This document shows positions 46,837-55,558 of a stretch of 64,000 bases of DNA, one piece after another. Origin of the DNA: Bacillus timonensis (lineage in GTDB: Bacteria; Bacillota; Bacilli; Bacillales; Bacillaceae_L); contig NZ_SLUB01000004.1 in the NCBI RefSeq assembly GCF_004799755.1, positions 1-64,000 on the forward strand, read 5' to 3'. The notes beneath the pieces were generated by a model. That model saw nothing but the letters and a program-made list of their open reading frames with translations. It was not told where the DNA came from and ran no database searches. Each line of letters starts with the position of its first letter. Within the stretch, counting starts at the first letter, position 1. Made by a program: the position numbers and the translations under genes.

Positions 46837-46866
46837 TTTTCATATGTGAAAAAAATCATATGAAAA
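46837..46866. promoter_or_regulatory. Inverted repeat upstream of ftsA
   Basis: TTTTCATATG (46837-46846) and CATATGAAAA (46857-46866) form a perfect 10-bp inverted repeat with a 10-bp spacer, 61-90 bp before the ftsA start. A regulator or a structural role cannot be assigned. Confidence 0.4.
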
Positions 46867-46926
46867 TAGCAGTTGTTGTTCGAAATCAATGTAAATGTGT
46901 AATGTAAAAAAAGGAGGTGCCACAGA

Positions 46927-48219
46927 ATGAACAGCAATGAAATATGTGTTAGTCTTGACATCGGTACATCCAGTGTTAAGGTGATTATCGGGGAAATGGT
47001 TGATGATTCTCTTAACATAATAGGTGTGGGTAATGTTAAATCAGAAGGTTTGAAAAAAGGTTCAATTGTAGACATAGATGAGACCGTTCATTCTATTAAA
47101 AAGGCAGTTGAGCAAGCAGAAAGAATGGTAGGCATTTCTATTAATCAAGTAGTTGTATCTGTTCCTGCGATTAACGTACAGTTACAGGATGCCCACGGCG
47201 TAGTGGCAGTTTCTACCGAATCTCGTCAAAATCGTGAAATTAGCAATGAAGATGTTCTACGTGTAATTGATGCCGCACAATTTATTTCTCTACCACCAGA
47301 AAGAGAAATTATCGATATGATTCCTAATCAATTTATTGTGGATGGATATGATGAAATTAGTGATCCGCGTGGTATGTTAGGTGTTCGACTTGAAGTGGAA
47401 GGTACAATTATTACAACTTCACGTACAATCTTACATAACCTGCTTCGGTGTGTAGAAAAAGCAGGACTTGATATTACAGCAATTTCTTTACAGCCTCTTG
47501 CCTCGGGTTCAATCTCATTATCTGATGATGAGAAAAACCTAGGTGTTGCTCTCGTTGATATTGGTGGAGGTTCTACGACCGTTGCTCTTTTCAATCATGG
47601 TTATTTAAAAGCAACAAGTGTTCTGCCTGTTGGTGGAGACCATATTACAAAAGATTTAGCAATTGGATTGCGAACGTCTACCGAAGATGCAGAGAAAATT
47701 AAAATTAAACATGGACATGCCTTCTATGATGATGCTTCTGACGAAGAAGTATTCAATGTTTCAATTATTGGCAGTGATCAACAAGAACAATTTACCCAAT
47801 TACAAATTTCTGAAATCATCGAAGCAAGATTAGAAGAAATTTTACTGCTAGTTCATAAGGAAATTAAGAAAATGGGTGTAGGAGATCTTCCTGGTGGCTT
47901 TGTTCTTACAGGTGGAGTAGTAAATATGCCTGGAGTATTAGAGTTATCTCAACTTGTATTACGTAGCAATGTTCGAATTGCAAAGCCTGACTATATTGGA
48001 GTTAGAGAACCTCAATATGCAACAGGTGTAGGCCTATTGCAGTTCGCTTATGAACAAGCAAGAGTTCAAGGAAGAAAAATTAGTACGACGGTCCAAGTGG
48101 AAAATACTGAGAAAAGACCGTCAAGACAGCCTCAAGCGAAAAGTCACCCTAAAAACTCAAAAGATGAACAAAATATTGGGAATAAGGTTAAGAGGTTTTT
48201 TGGTCTCTTCTTTGAATAA
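46927..48219 (+). CDS. ftsA: Cell division protein FtsA
   Basis: This actin-like protein tethers FtsZ to the membrane. The 430-residue protein has the actin-fold motifs CVSLDIGTSSVKVIIGE (phosphate 1), the FtsA-specific 1C subdomain (about 85-165), VALVDIGGGSTTVALF (phosphate 2), VLTGGVVNMPGV (adenosine) and a C-terminal amphipathic helix (KVKRFFGLFFE) for membrane attachment. AAGGAGGTG precedes the ATG. ftsZ follows after 47 bp. Confidence 0.97.
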   Translation: MNSNEICVSLDIGTSSVKVIIGEMVDDSLNIIGVGNVKSEGLKKGSIVDIDETVHSIKKAVEQAERMVGISINQVVVSVPAINVQLQDAHGVVAVSTESRQNREISNEDVLRVIDAAQFISLPPEREIIDMIPNQFIVDGYDEISDPRGMLGVRLEVEGTIITTSRTILHNLLRCVEKAGLDITAISLQPLASGSISLSDDEKNLGVALVDIGGGSTTVALFNHGYLKATSVLPVGGDHITKDLAIGLRTSTEDAEKIKIKHGHAFYDDASDEEVFNVSIIGSDQQEQFTQLQISEIIEARLEEILLLVHKEIKKMGVGDLPGGFVLTGGVVNMPGVLELSQLVLRSNVRIAKPDYIGVREPQYATGVGLLQFAYEQARVQGRKISTTVQVENTEKRPSRQPQAKSHPKNSKDEQNIGNKVKRFFGLFFE

Positions 48220-48266
48220 CACACAGTTACAAGAGTAGTATATTTGCAAATTAGGAGGATCTTATA

Positions 48267-49412
48267 ATGTTAGAGTTTGATACAAATGTTGATCAATTAG
48301 CTACAATAAAGGTAATAGGTGTAGGTGGCGGTGGAAATAATGCGGTTAACCGAATGATTGAACACGGTGTTCAAGGTGTTGAATTTATCGCAGTTAATAC
48401 CGACGCTCAAGCTTTAAATCTTTCAAAAGCAGAAGTTAAAATGCAAATCGGCGGGAAATTAACCCGTGGTTTAGGTGCTGGAGCAAATCCAGAAGTAGGT
48501 AAAAAAGCTGCGGAAGAAAGCAGAGAACAAATCGAAGAAGCTCTTAAAGGGGCTGATATGGTATTCGTTACAGCTGGTATGGGCGGTGGAACAGGTACAG
48601 GTGCTGCTCCTGTGATTGCACAAATTTCAAAAGATTTAGGTGCTCTTACAGTAGGTGTAGTAACAAGACCATTCACATTCGAAGGTAGAAAGCGTCAAAC
48701 ACAAGCAGCTGGCGGAATCTCTGCAATGAAAGAATCAGTAGACACTTTAATCGTCATTCCAAATGATCGTCTTCTTGAAATTGTGGATAAAAACACACCG
48801 ATGCTTGAAGCTTTCCGTGAGGCTGATAATGTACTACGTCAAGGTGTACAAGGTATTTCTGATTTAATCGCTGTTCCTGGATTAATCAACCTTGACTTTG
48901 CTGACGTCAAAACAATTATGTCTAACAAAGGTTCTGCACTTATGGGAATCGGTGTTGCAACAGGCGAAAACCGTGCTGCAGAAGCAGCTAAAAAGGCGAT
49001 TTCAAGTCCATTACTTGAAACATCAATTGATGGTGCACAAGGTGTCCTCATGAACATCACAGGTGGAACAAACTTAAGTCTTTATGAAGTACAAGAGGCT
49101 GCCGATATTGTTGCATCAGCTTCAGATCAAGAAGTTAACATGATTTTTGGATCTGTTATTAATGAAAACTTGAAAGAAGAAATTGTTGTTACTGTAATTG
49201 CGACTGGATTTAAGGAGACTGAGCTTGACCCAACGCGTCCATCTCGTCCTTCTTTCGGTGGTGTTAAACCACAACCTCAGGTTCAGGCTGCACCAAGAAG
49301 AGAAGTGAAGCGTGAAGAGCCAGTACAAGAAGTAAATACCCGTGGCGCAGTTCATGTTGAAGATGAAATCGATGTACCAACATTCCTGCGTAACCGTAAA
49401 AGAAGAGGTTAA
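48267..49412 (+). CDS. ftsZ: Cell division protein FtsZ
   Basis: This tubulin-like GTPase forms the Z-ring. The 381-residue protein has [18 protein letters not shown], the tubulin signature GGGTGTG (106-112), the T7 loop [11 protein letters not shown] and a flexible Pro/Gln-rich linker (about 315-365). The conserved C-terminal peptide [13 protein letters not shown] binds FtsA and SepF. TTAGGAGGATC lies before the ATG. A structured repeat begins about five bases after its stop, followed by a terminator. Confidence 0.98.
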   Translation: MLEFDTNVDQLATIKVIGVGGGGNNAVNRMIEHGVQGVEFIAVNTDAQALNLSKAEVKMQIGGKLTRGLGAGANPEVGKKAAEESREQIEEALKGADMVFVTAGMGGGTGTGAAPVIAQISKDLGALTVGVVTRPFTFEGRKRQTQAAGGISAMKESVDTLIVIPNDRLLEIVDKNTPMLEAFREADNVLRQGVQGISDLIAVPGLINLDFADVKTIMSNKGSALMGIGVATGENRAAEAAKKAISSPLLETSIDGAQGVLMNITGGTNLSLYEVQEAADIVASASDQEVNMIFGSVINENLKEEIVVTVIATGFKETELDPTRPSRPSFGGVKPQPQVQAAPRREVKREEPVQEVNTRGAVHVEDEIDVPTFLRNRKRRG

Positions 49413-49415
49413 ATA

Positions 49416-49537
49416 GAAAAGCGCAAGGTGCCTGCATATCGGCGACAAGCAAAAGAACAGCGCTGACAGAAGGCGCTCTATGCCTTCAGAAGCGATGGGC
49501 TTTTGACCTCGAGCCGATGGCACCTGGAGCTAGACAA
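49416..49537 (+). repeat. Structured intergenic repeat (element D) after ftsZ
   Basis: About 120 bp with a strong folded pattern. The outer stem AGGTGCC (49426) / GGCACCT (49519) continues as ATCGGC (49438) / GCCGAT (49513); inside are CAAAAG/CTTTTG, AGCGC/GCGCT and GAAGGC/GCCTTC. It ends GGAGCTAGACAA, nearly the end of element C at 63098-63273. This end is typical of widespread Bacillaceae intergenic repeats. No ORF. Confidence 0.78.
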
Positions 49538-49564
49538 TTCAAGATTATTTAGTTATAAAGTAAA

Positions 49565-49600
49565 GGCATTTGACAACGAGATTGTCAAATGCCTTTTTTT
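49565..49600 (+). terminator. Terminator of the ftsA-ftsZ unit
   Basis: A perfect 12-bp stem, GGCATTTGACAA (49565-49576) with TTGTCAAATGCC (49582-49593), is followed by seven T residues. Confidence 0.95.
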
Positions 49601-49698
49601 CTTTTTCCCACGTTATATTCCACCCTTTCCTCATTTACAGGGGAACTGACAAAATAAGATCTAATCTTTCAAAATTTCTCTTTTATTATCGGCATGAA

Positions 49699-49731
49699 GT
49701 GACAGACTCCATATAAGATGTACTATATACT
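49699..49731 (+). promoter_or_regulatory. Possible spoIIG promoter with long spacer
   Basis: GTGACA (49699-49704) and TATACT (49726-49731) are 21 bp apart, 75 bp before spoIIGA. The B. subtilis spoIIG promoter is a SigA promoter with an unusually long spacer (22 bp) activated by Spo0A-P. The match is suggestive; no convincing set of Spo0A boxes is visible. Confidence 0.35.
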
Positions 49732-49805
49732 ATTTTTTAAGCTAACTAGTTTACGTTAATTGCGTTCGAAAAAGAGCAGTGACTATTAGTGAAAGGAGAA
49801 ATAGG

Positions 49806-50732
49806 TTGTCCATTTATTTAGATGTAATCTGGTTATTAAACTTTTTCTTTGACGCCTTGTTATTACTTTTAACAGCGCTAATACTTAAGCGAAAAATTGT
49901 TAAATGGCGAATCTTAGTAGGTGCTTTTATCGGATCTTTAGTAGTCTTAATCGTGGTTTCTCCTTTTGCGGCAATCGGGTCACATCCTCTTACAAAACTA
50001 CTCTTTTCAATCGCAATCGTAGGAGTTGCTTTTGGGTATAAACGATTCCGATATTTTATACAGGGGCTATTAACCTTTTATTTTGCTACTTTCATGATTG
50101 GAGGTGGAATGATAGGGGTCCATTATTTCTTAGAATTTGATGTTCAAGCATTTGATGGTACAATCCTTACGCAATCTAGAGGTTTTGGTAATCCAATTAG
50201 TTGGGGATTTGTATTAATTGGGTTTCCTCTATTATGGTATTTCTCTAAAAATAGAATAGCTGACATCGAAACAAAACAAGTTTTCTATGACCAGATTGTC
50301 GACGTGAAGCTTGAAATAGATGATGTTACCCTAAGAGTAAAAGGTTTGGTTGACAGTGGAAATCAATTATTTGATCCGATTACAAAAAGCCCGGTTATGA
50401 TTTTAGATACGACGAAATATGAAGAGCTATTTCCTAAATCATTAATCGAACAATCAAAAAATATTGAGTTATTAACAAATGATACTTCAACTGAACCCCA
50501 CAAATGGGAAAGCAGAGTAAGGCTTATTCCATATCGGGGCGTTGGACAAGAGCACCAATTTTTACTTGCCATTAAACCAGACCAAATCACGATTTTTCAA
50601 GGAAATGAAGAAAACATCGTGAAAAAAGGCCTTGTTGCATTTAACCATACAACATTGTCTACTGATGGCGAATATGATTGTATCGTCCATCCGAAAATGC
50701 TTATATCATCCTCCATTAAGTCAGCTTCTTAA
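49806..50732 (+). CDS. spoIIGA: Sporulation sigma-E factor-processing peptidase SpoIIGA
   Basis: This membrane-embedded aspartic protease removes the pro-sequence of SigE in the mother cell after a signal (SpoIIR) from the forespore. The 308-residue protein has five transmembrane helices in the first half (about 5-150) and a pepsin-like C-terminal domain with catalytic D183 in LVDSGNQLFDP. TTG 49806 follows AAAGGAG by seven bases and gives the usual N-terminus (SIYLDVIWLLNFFFDALLLL). The open frame reaches back to 49779. sigE follows. Confidence 0.95.
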   Translation: MSIYLDVIWLLNFFFDALLLLLTALILKRKIVKWRILVGAFIGSLVVLIVVSPFAAIGSHPLTKLLFSIAIVGVAFGYKRFRYFIQGLLTFYFATFMIGGGMIGVHYFLEFDVQAFDGTILTQSRGFGNPISWGFVLIGFPLLWYFSKNRIADIETKQVFYDQIVDVKLEIDDVTLRVKGLVDSGNQLFDPITKSPVMILDTTKYEELFPKSLIEQSKNIELLTNDTSTEPHKWESRVRLIPYRGVGQEHQFLLAIKPDQITIFQGNEENIVKKGLVAFNHTTLSTDGEYDCIVHPKMLISSSIKSAS

Positions 50733-50807
50733 TGGGGAAAAGGAACGATTAGGTTCCTATAAATATCATACTCACACTTTTTACAAATTAGAAGGGAGAA
50801 CTTACCT

Positions 50808-51527
50808 GTGGCTAAATTAAAATTAAAACTTACATATTGGTGGTATAAACTTTTAATAAAATTAGGCTTAAAAACGGATGAGATCTATTATATTGGTGGG
50901 AGTGAGGCATTGCCACCGCCATTATCCAAGGATGAGGAAGAAGTCCTATTAAATAAGCTTCCTAGCGGTGATAAGGCAGCAAGGTCAATCTTAATTGAAA
51001 GAAATTTAAGACTTGTCGTATACATTGCTCGGAAATTCGAAAATACCGGGATTAATATAGAGGATTTAATTAGTATTGGAACTATTGGTTTGATTAAGGC
51101 AGTGAATACTTTTAATCCTGAAAAGAAAATTAAACTCGCTACGTATGCATCAAGATGTATTGAAAATGAAATTTTGATGTATCTACGACGTAATAATAAA
51201 ATTCGGTCTGAGGTGTCATTTGATGAGCCATTAAATATCGATTGGGATGGCAATGAATTATTACTCTCTGATGTTCTAGGAACAGAGGATGACATCATTA
51301 CAAAGGATTTGGAAGCAAATGTTGATCGTAAATTATTAGTAAAAGCTCTCCATCAGCTTAATGATCGCGAGAAACAGATTATGGAGCTCCGATTCGGACT
51401 AATTGGTGGTGAGGAAAAGACACAAAAAGACGTTGCTGATATGCTTGGGATTTCACAGTCCTATATTTCAAGATTGGAAAAGCGAATCATAAAACGTCTT
51501 CGAAAAGAATTTAATAAAATGGTGTGA
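50808..51527 (+). CDS. sigE: RNA polymerase sporulation sigma factor SigE (pro-form)
   Basis: This is the early mother-cell sigma factor. The 239-residue protein begins with an amphipathic, membrane-binding pro-sequence (about 1-27; [17 protein letters not shown]) that SpoIIGA removes. Sigma region 2 ([32 protein letters not shown]) and region 4 ([21 protein letters not shown]) follow. GTG start after GAAGGGAGAA. It forms an operon with spoIIGA; sigG is transcribed separately downstream. Confidence 0.97.
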   Translation: MAKLKLKLTYWWYKLLIKLGLKTDEIYYIGGSEALPPPLSKDEEEVLLNKLPSGDKAARSILIERNLRLVVYIARKFENTGINIEDLISIGTIGLIKAVNTFNPEKKIKLATYASRCIENEILMYLRRNNKIRSEVSFDEPLNIDWDGNELLLSDVLGTEDDIITKDLEANVDRKLLVKALHQLNDREKQIMELRFGLIGGEEKTQKDVADMLGISQSYISRLEKRIIKRLRKEFNKMV

Positions 51528-51603
51528 AAAAATTTTTACACTTTGTAGTTGTTGATTTATCTGTTTTCCACATCTATTTTGGAAATAGCTGTGAATTCAA
51601 AAT

Positions 51604-51632
51604 GCATATTTTTCCCTCTAACGGAGATACTT
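51604..51632 (+). promoter_or_regulatory. SigF-type promoter for sigG
   Basis: GCATA (51604-51608, consensus GYWTA) and GGAGATACTT (51623-51632, a full match to GGNRANANTW) are 14 bp apart, about 37 bp before the sigG start. In B. subtilis spoIIIG (sigG) is first transcribed by SigF in the forespore. Confidence 0.65.
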
Positions 51633-51668
51633 AACTTTGTACAGCAACTCCTGTTAGGAGGGAAAGAA

Positions 51669-52451
51669 TTGACTCGAAATAAAGTAGAGATTTGTGGTGT
51701 TGATACTTCAAAGCTTCCAGTATTAAAAAATGAAGAGATGCGGGAATTGTTTAGACAAATGCAAAGTGGGAATGATTTGTCTGCCCGCGATAAGCTTGTA
51801 AATGGAAATTTACGACTTGTTCTCAGTGTAATTCAACGTTTCAACAACAGAGGAGAATTTGTGGACGATTTATTTCAGGTTGGCTGTATCGGCCTAATGA
51901 AATCAATCGATAATTTTGACCTCAGTCAAAACGTAAAATTCTCCACCTATGCAGTTCCGATGATCATCGGTGAAATTCGGCGTTATTTACGAGACAACAA
52001 TCCTATCAGGGTGTCGCGCTCACTAAGGGATATTGCTTATAAGGCATTGCAGGTAAGAGAGCGTCTAATGAGTGAAACCTCTAGGGAACCCACAGCAGAA
52101 GAAATCGCAAAGGTCTTAGAAGTGCCGCACGAGGAAATCGTCTTTGCACTTGATGCAATTCAAGACCCTGTATCATTATTTGAACCAATATATAACGATG
52201 GCGGGGATCCTATTTATGTGGTGGACCAATTAAGTGATGAGCGAAATCGAGATTCAAATTGGATTGAAGAGATTGCTTTAAAAGAAGGAATGAGACGATT
52301 AAATGATCGCGAGAAACTCATCCTTCGGAAACGATTTTTTCAAGGAAAAACACAAATGGAGGTTGCTGAAGAAATCGGAATCTCTCAAGCCCAAGTTTCA
52401 CGTCTTGAAAAAGCAGCCATTAAACAAATGAATAAGAATATCCAAAATTAA
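51669..52451 (+). CDS. sigG: RNA polymerase sporulation sigma factor SigG
   Basis: This is the late forespore sigma factor. The 260-residue protein starts TRNKVEICGVDTSKLPVLKN, region 2 reads NLRLVLSVIQRFNNRGEFVDDLFQVG, and region 4 is QMEVAEEIGISQAQVSRLEKAAIKQ. It is almost identical in layout to B. subtilis SigG, with no pro-sequence. TTG 51669 follows AGGAGGG by five bases; the upstream open frame to 51549 is non-coding and contains its SigF-type promoter. Confidence 0.97.
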   Translation: MTRNKVEICGVDTSKLPVLKNEEMRELFRQMQSGNDLSARDKLVNGNLRLVLSVIQRFNNRGEFVDDLFQVGCIGLMKSIDNFDLSQNVKFSTYAVPMIIGEIRRYLRDNNPIRVSRSLRDIAYKALQVRERLMSETSREPTAEEIAKVLEVPHEEIVFALDAIQDPVSLFEPIYNDGGDPIYVVDQLSDERNRDSNWIEEIALKEGMRRLNDREKLILRKRFFQGKTQMEVAEEIGISQAQVSRLEKAAIKQMNKNIQN

Positions 52452-52631
52452 TAATGGGGGTAAACCCATTTTGTGGACAAGTAATCGTCCAAAGAAGATA
52501 AAATAACTAGACATTCGTATGATTCGAATGTCTTTTTTTCGTTGCCAATCTGATGTATTCCACTCTCTCTATTTTTTGTCACATAAAACGTGATGAGACA
52601 GTCATATAGTTACTATAAGGAGGCGGAGGAT

Positions 52632-52877
52632 ATGGTGAAAATTTCTGATTTTCAGGCAAAGGATGTTGTAAGTGTTGTTGACGGAAAAAGACTTGGCAAT
52701 ATTGGTGATATCGATATTAACTTAACAACTGGTAAAATCGATTCCATTATTATTGGCGGCTATGGAAAAGTATTAGGTCTATTCGGTCGTGATGAAGAGG
52801 TTGTGATTCCATGGAGAAATATTATAAAAGTCGGTAAGGATGTTATTTTAGTTAGAACACAAAATAATATTGAATAA
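52632..52877 (+). CDS. ylmC: YlmC/YmxH-family PRC-barrel protein
   Basis: The 81-residue protein is a single PRC-barrel-like domain (MVKISDFQAKDVVSVVDGKR, LGNIGDIDINLTTGKIDSII, then FGRDEEVVIPWRNIIKVGKDVILV). Family members YlmC and YmxH are sporulation-associated, of unknown function. ATG 52632 follows AAGGAGG by eight bases; the longer frame to 52590 is not supported. ylmA and ylmB of B. subtilis are missing between sigG and this gene. Confidence 0.9.
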   Translation: MVKISDFQAKDVVSVVDGKRLGNIGDIDINLTTGKIDSIIIGGYGKVLGLFGRDEEVVIPWRNIIKVGKDVILVRTQNNIE

Positions 52878-53031
52878 ACACGGCTAAATTTTGACATTTT
52901 TCCTAACATATTCTCCTTTCTTTTGCTAAGATGTGATAAAATAGGCAGGAGAAGGGTTCATTTTTCGAAAAAAATAAACGATTGTCAGCCTTATCGTGGA
53001 TATGGTTGAAATATGAATAAAGGATGTTGTT

Positions 53032-53853
53032 ATGAAGCTTGAACCATTTATTGAGGATACAAAACAGGTTTTAATGGCCCGGGCTTGGAGCCAGTACTCC
53101 GAAAACCTAGTTGTAGGGTTTTCTACCAAAAATGGGGGAGTAAGTGAAGAACAATTTGAATCCCTAAATTTAGGGCTGCATGTACATGATGAACCCGACT
53201 CTGTTATCTCAAATCGAAAAAAACTTGCAGACATTCTTCATTTTCCACTAGAATCCTGGGTATGCTCTGAACAAACACATAAAAATAAGATTGCTAAGGT
53301 CACTAAAAAGGATCTCGGTGCAGGGGTTTTTACATATGAGGAAGGCATCAAAGATACTGATGGATTATATACCGATGAGAAAAATATTCTGTTAACCCTT
53401 GGTTTTGCGGACTGTGTTCCACTCTATTTTTTTGCACCATCAAAACAACTGATTGGAATTGCGCATGCGGGCTGGAAGGGAACGGTTCAGGATATTGCAG
53501 GTGAGATGGTTCTTGCTTGGAAAAAAGAAGATGTTAATCCAAATGAAATTCAAGCTATCATCGGACCATCTATTGGTAAATGCTGCTATATCGTTGATGA
53601 TTATGTGATGAATTTCGTCAAAGATTTGGACAATGTAGATTCAAAGCCATATGAGAAAATGAGCGATAATCAGTATCGATTGGAGCTAAAAGAGCTTAAT
53701 TATCAACTGCTGGTAAGAGCAGGAATTCCTCCTGAAAATATACAAGTTTCCTCGTATTGTACATCTTGTGAGAATCAGCTTTTCTTTTCGCATCGAAGGG
53801 ATGGCGGGAAAACAGGTAGAATGATGAGTTTTATTGGATTAAAGGAGGACTAA
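53032..53853 (+). CDS. ylmD: Purine nucleoside phosphorylase / polyphenol oxidase family protein YlmD
   Basis: The 273-residue YfiH/LACC1-family protein has the metal-binding site residues in CSEQTHKNKIAKV (His), LTLGFADCVPLYFF (Cys) and IGIAHAGWKGTVQDIAGEM (His). Bacterial YfiH relatives show nucleoside phosphorylase/deaminase activity and edit peptidoglycan precursors (PgeF in E. coli), which would fit next to division genes. AAAGGATG lies before the ATG. ylmE follows after seven bases. Confidence 0.93.
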   Translation: MKLEPFIEDTKQVLMARAWSQYSENLVVGFSTKNGGVSEEQFESLNLGLHVHDEPDSVISNRKKLADILHFPLESWVCSEQTHKNKIAKVTKKDLGAGVFTYEEGIKDTDGLYTDEKNILLTLGFADCVPLYFFAPSKQLIGIAHAGWKGTVQDIAGEMVLAWKKEDVNPNEIQAIIGPSIGKCCYIVDDYVMNFVKDLDNVDSKPYEKMSDNQYRLELKELNYQLLVRAGIPPENIQVSSYCTSCENQLFFSHRRDGGKTGRMMSFIGLKED

Positions 53854-53860
53854 ATGTTAA

Positions 53861-54538
53861 ATGAGTGTGAAAGAAAATCTTTTAAACATACAAAAAAAGA
53901 TAGAACAGGCATGCAAGCGGGTAAACAGGTCTGCTGAAGATGTTTCAATCATTGCCGTTACCAAATATGTGAGTGTTGAAACTGCGAAAGAAGGGATAGA
54001 GGCTGGAATTCATCATATTGGAGAAAATCGTGACGAAGGTCTGATAAAGAAACGAGAGGACATTGGGGATGATCCGACTTGGCATTTTATCGGTTCACTT
54101 CAAACAAGAAAGGTAAAAAACATTATTGATAAGGTGGACTACATTCACTCGCTTGACCGCATTACTTTGGCTGAGGAAATACATAAACGGGCAAGTGGAA
54201 AAATAAAATGTTTTGTACAAGTTAATGTTTCAGGAGAAGAGTCCAAACATGGAATGCTACCTGAACAACTTGAACCTTTCTTTCAGGATTTAGAAAAATT
54301 CCCTTCAATTGAGGTTGTCGGATTAATGACGATGGCGCCATTTACTGATGACAAAAGCATCATACGTGAATGCTTCCAAAGACTTCGAAAGCTAAGAGAT
54401 AATGTACAAGCTCTTGGACTTCCATATGCACCATGCACAGAGTTATCTATGGGAATGTCTAATGATTACGAAATCGCAATAGAAGAGGGAGCTACCTTCA
54501 TACGGATAGGTACTTCGCTAGTCGGAAAAGAATTCTAA
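53861..54538 (+). CDS. ylmE: YggS-family pyridoxal phosphate-binding protein YlmE
   Basis: The 225-residue TIM-barrel protein binds PLP through the Lys in [20 protein letters not shown] (near 36) and helps PLP homeostasis. Other motifs: [43 protein letters not shown] and [32 protein letters not shown] lies 12 bases before the ATG. It lies directly upstream of sepF, as usual in Gram-positive bacteria. Confidence 0.95.
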   Translation: MSVKENLLNIQKKIEQACKRVNRSAEDVSIIAVTKYVSVETAKEGIEAGIHHIGENRDEGLIKKREDIGDDPTWHFIGSLQTRKVKNIIDKVDYIHSLDRITLAEEIHKRASGKIKCFVQVNVSGEESKHGMLPEQLEPFFQDLEKFPSIEVVGLMTMAPFTDDKSIIRECFQRLRKLRDNVQALGLPYAPCTELSMGMSNDYEIAIEEGATFIRIGTSLVGKEF

Positions 54539-54555
54539 AAAGAGAGGTGTTATAA

Positions 54556-54993
54556 ATGAGCATAAAGTCAAAATTTAAAAGTTTTTTTGCATTAGAAGAT
54601 GAATATGATTATGATGAGGAAGAATATTTTGAAGAAGAGGAAGTTGAACCTACAAGACCTACAAGATCTGCTGCAAAGCAAAATGTGGTAAGCTTGCAAA
54701 GTGTTCAAAAATCATCAAAGGTTATTTTATTCGAACCTCGAGTGTATGCAGAGGCTCAAGAAATTGCCGATCATTTAAAAAACAGACGAGCAGTAGTTGT
54801 TAACCTTCAACGAGTTCAACATGATCAAGCTAAACGGATTGTTGACTTTTTAAGTGGAACTGTATATGCAATCGGTGGAGATATTCAACGCATAGGTTCA
54901 AATATATTCTTATGTACTCCAGACAATATTGACGTCTCTGGAAATATCTCTGAGATTGTTTCCAACGAAGAATACGCTGAAAAGGGGTGGTAG
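54556..54993 (+). CDS. sepF: Cell division protein SepF
   Basis: The 145-residue protein has an N-terminal membrane-binding amphipathic helix ([13 protein letters not shown]), an acidic linker (about 15-55, rich in Asp/Glu/Tyr) and the C-terminal SepF ring-forming domain (about 60-140; [45 protein letters not shown]). It bundles FtsZ and gives septum shape. AGAGGTG before the ATG. Confidence 0.95.
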   Translation: MSIKSKFKSFFALEDEYDYDEEEYFEEEEVEPTRPTRSAAKQNVVSLQSVQKSSKVILFEPRVYAEAQEIADHLKNRRAVVVNLQRVQHDQAKRIVDFLSGTVYAIGGDIQRIGSNIFLCTPDNIDVSGNISEIVSNEEYAEKGW

Positions 54994-54999
54994 TCGAAA

Positions 55000-55260
55000 A
55001 TGAGTATTATTTTCGGGATTATCGGTAATGTGATCGTACTTTATTCGTATGCACTAATCATTTATATATTAATGTCATGGTTTCCAAATGCGCGTGAATC
55101 AGGAATTGGTCAATTTTTAGCAAGAATTTGTGAACCTTATCTAGAACCATTCCGCAGATTTATTCCTCCACTAGGGATGATTGATATTTCTCCAATCGTC
55201 GCAATCCTAGTTCTTAATTTTGCTGGTAGAGGAATTGATGCATTACAATTCATGTTTTAA
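55000..55260 (+). CDS. ylmG: YggT-family membrane protein YlmG
   Basis: The 86-residue protein has two hydrophobic segments (about 3-25 and 62-82) joined by the YggT loop ([12 protein letters not shown], then [24 protein letters not shown]). Family members are linked to division or nucleoid distribution, without a proved role. It starts six bases after the sepF stop, with GGGGTGG upstream. Its stop codon lies inside the edge of repeat copy B. Confidence 0.92.
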   Translation: MSIIFGIIGNVIVLYSYALIIYILMSWFPNARESGIGQFLARICEPYLEPFRRFIPPLGMIDISPIVAILVLNFAGRGIDALQFMF

Positions 55261-55503
55261 CTTTATTCAGTAGAAGTCCCTATTTTTAAAGAGGGAATCT
55301 AAGTAAAAACGCATAAAATTTAGTTGGGTTCTAACCTAGCTGAATAACGTTTAGCCTCCGGCGGATACCACGATTTTTCAAAGGAAATTTTTCCTGTATA
55401 AGATCAAAGACTGAGAACGCCACTTCCTGTGGCAACGTCTTTGTGACCCACCTCGTGTGGGCCTAAAAAAATCGGGCGCAAATACGCCAAGGCGCATTTG
55501 ATA
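55255..55503 (+). repeat. Structured intergenic repeat, copy B
   Basis: The second copy of the element at 23377-23630. Terminal arms are AACTTTATTCAG (55259) and CTGAATAACGTT (55340, one mismatch). The outer stem is CGATTTTT (55371) / AAAAATCG (55467); inside are CAAAGAC (55405) / GTCTTTG (55437) with GCCAC/GTGGC, then CCCAC (55447) / GTGGG (55457). The last stem is CAAATACGCC with GGCGCATTTG. It begins in the stop codon of ylmG, and no ORF is present. Confidence 0.85.
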
Positions 55504-55558
55504 AAAAGGACCTCATATATTAGGTCCCTTTCTTATTTCAACCTGAGGTAATAAACAT

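Noticed and set aside
46890-46908. WalR box upstream of ftsA
   Set aside because: Three TGTAAW words are present but none is spaced by five bases from another, as the WalR consensus requires.
51549-51668. N-terminal extension of sigG
   Set aside because: The extension contains the SigF-type promoter; the TTG 51669 start has a ribosome site and gives the known 260-residue SigG.
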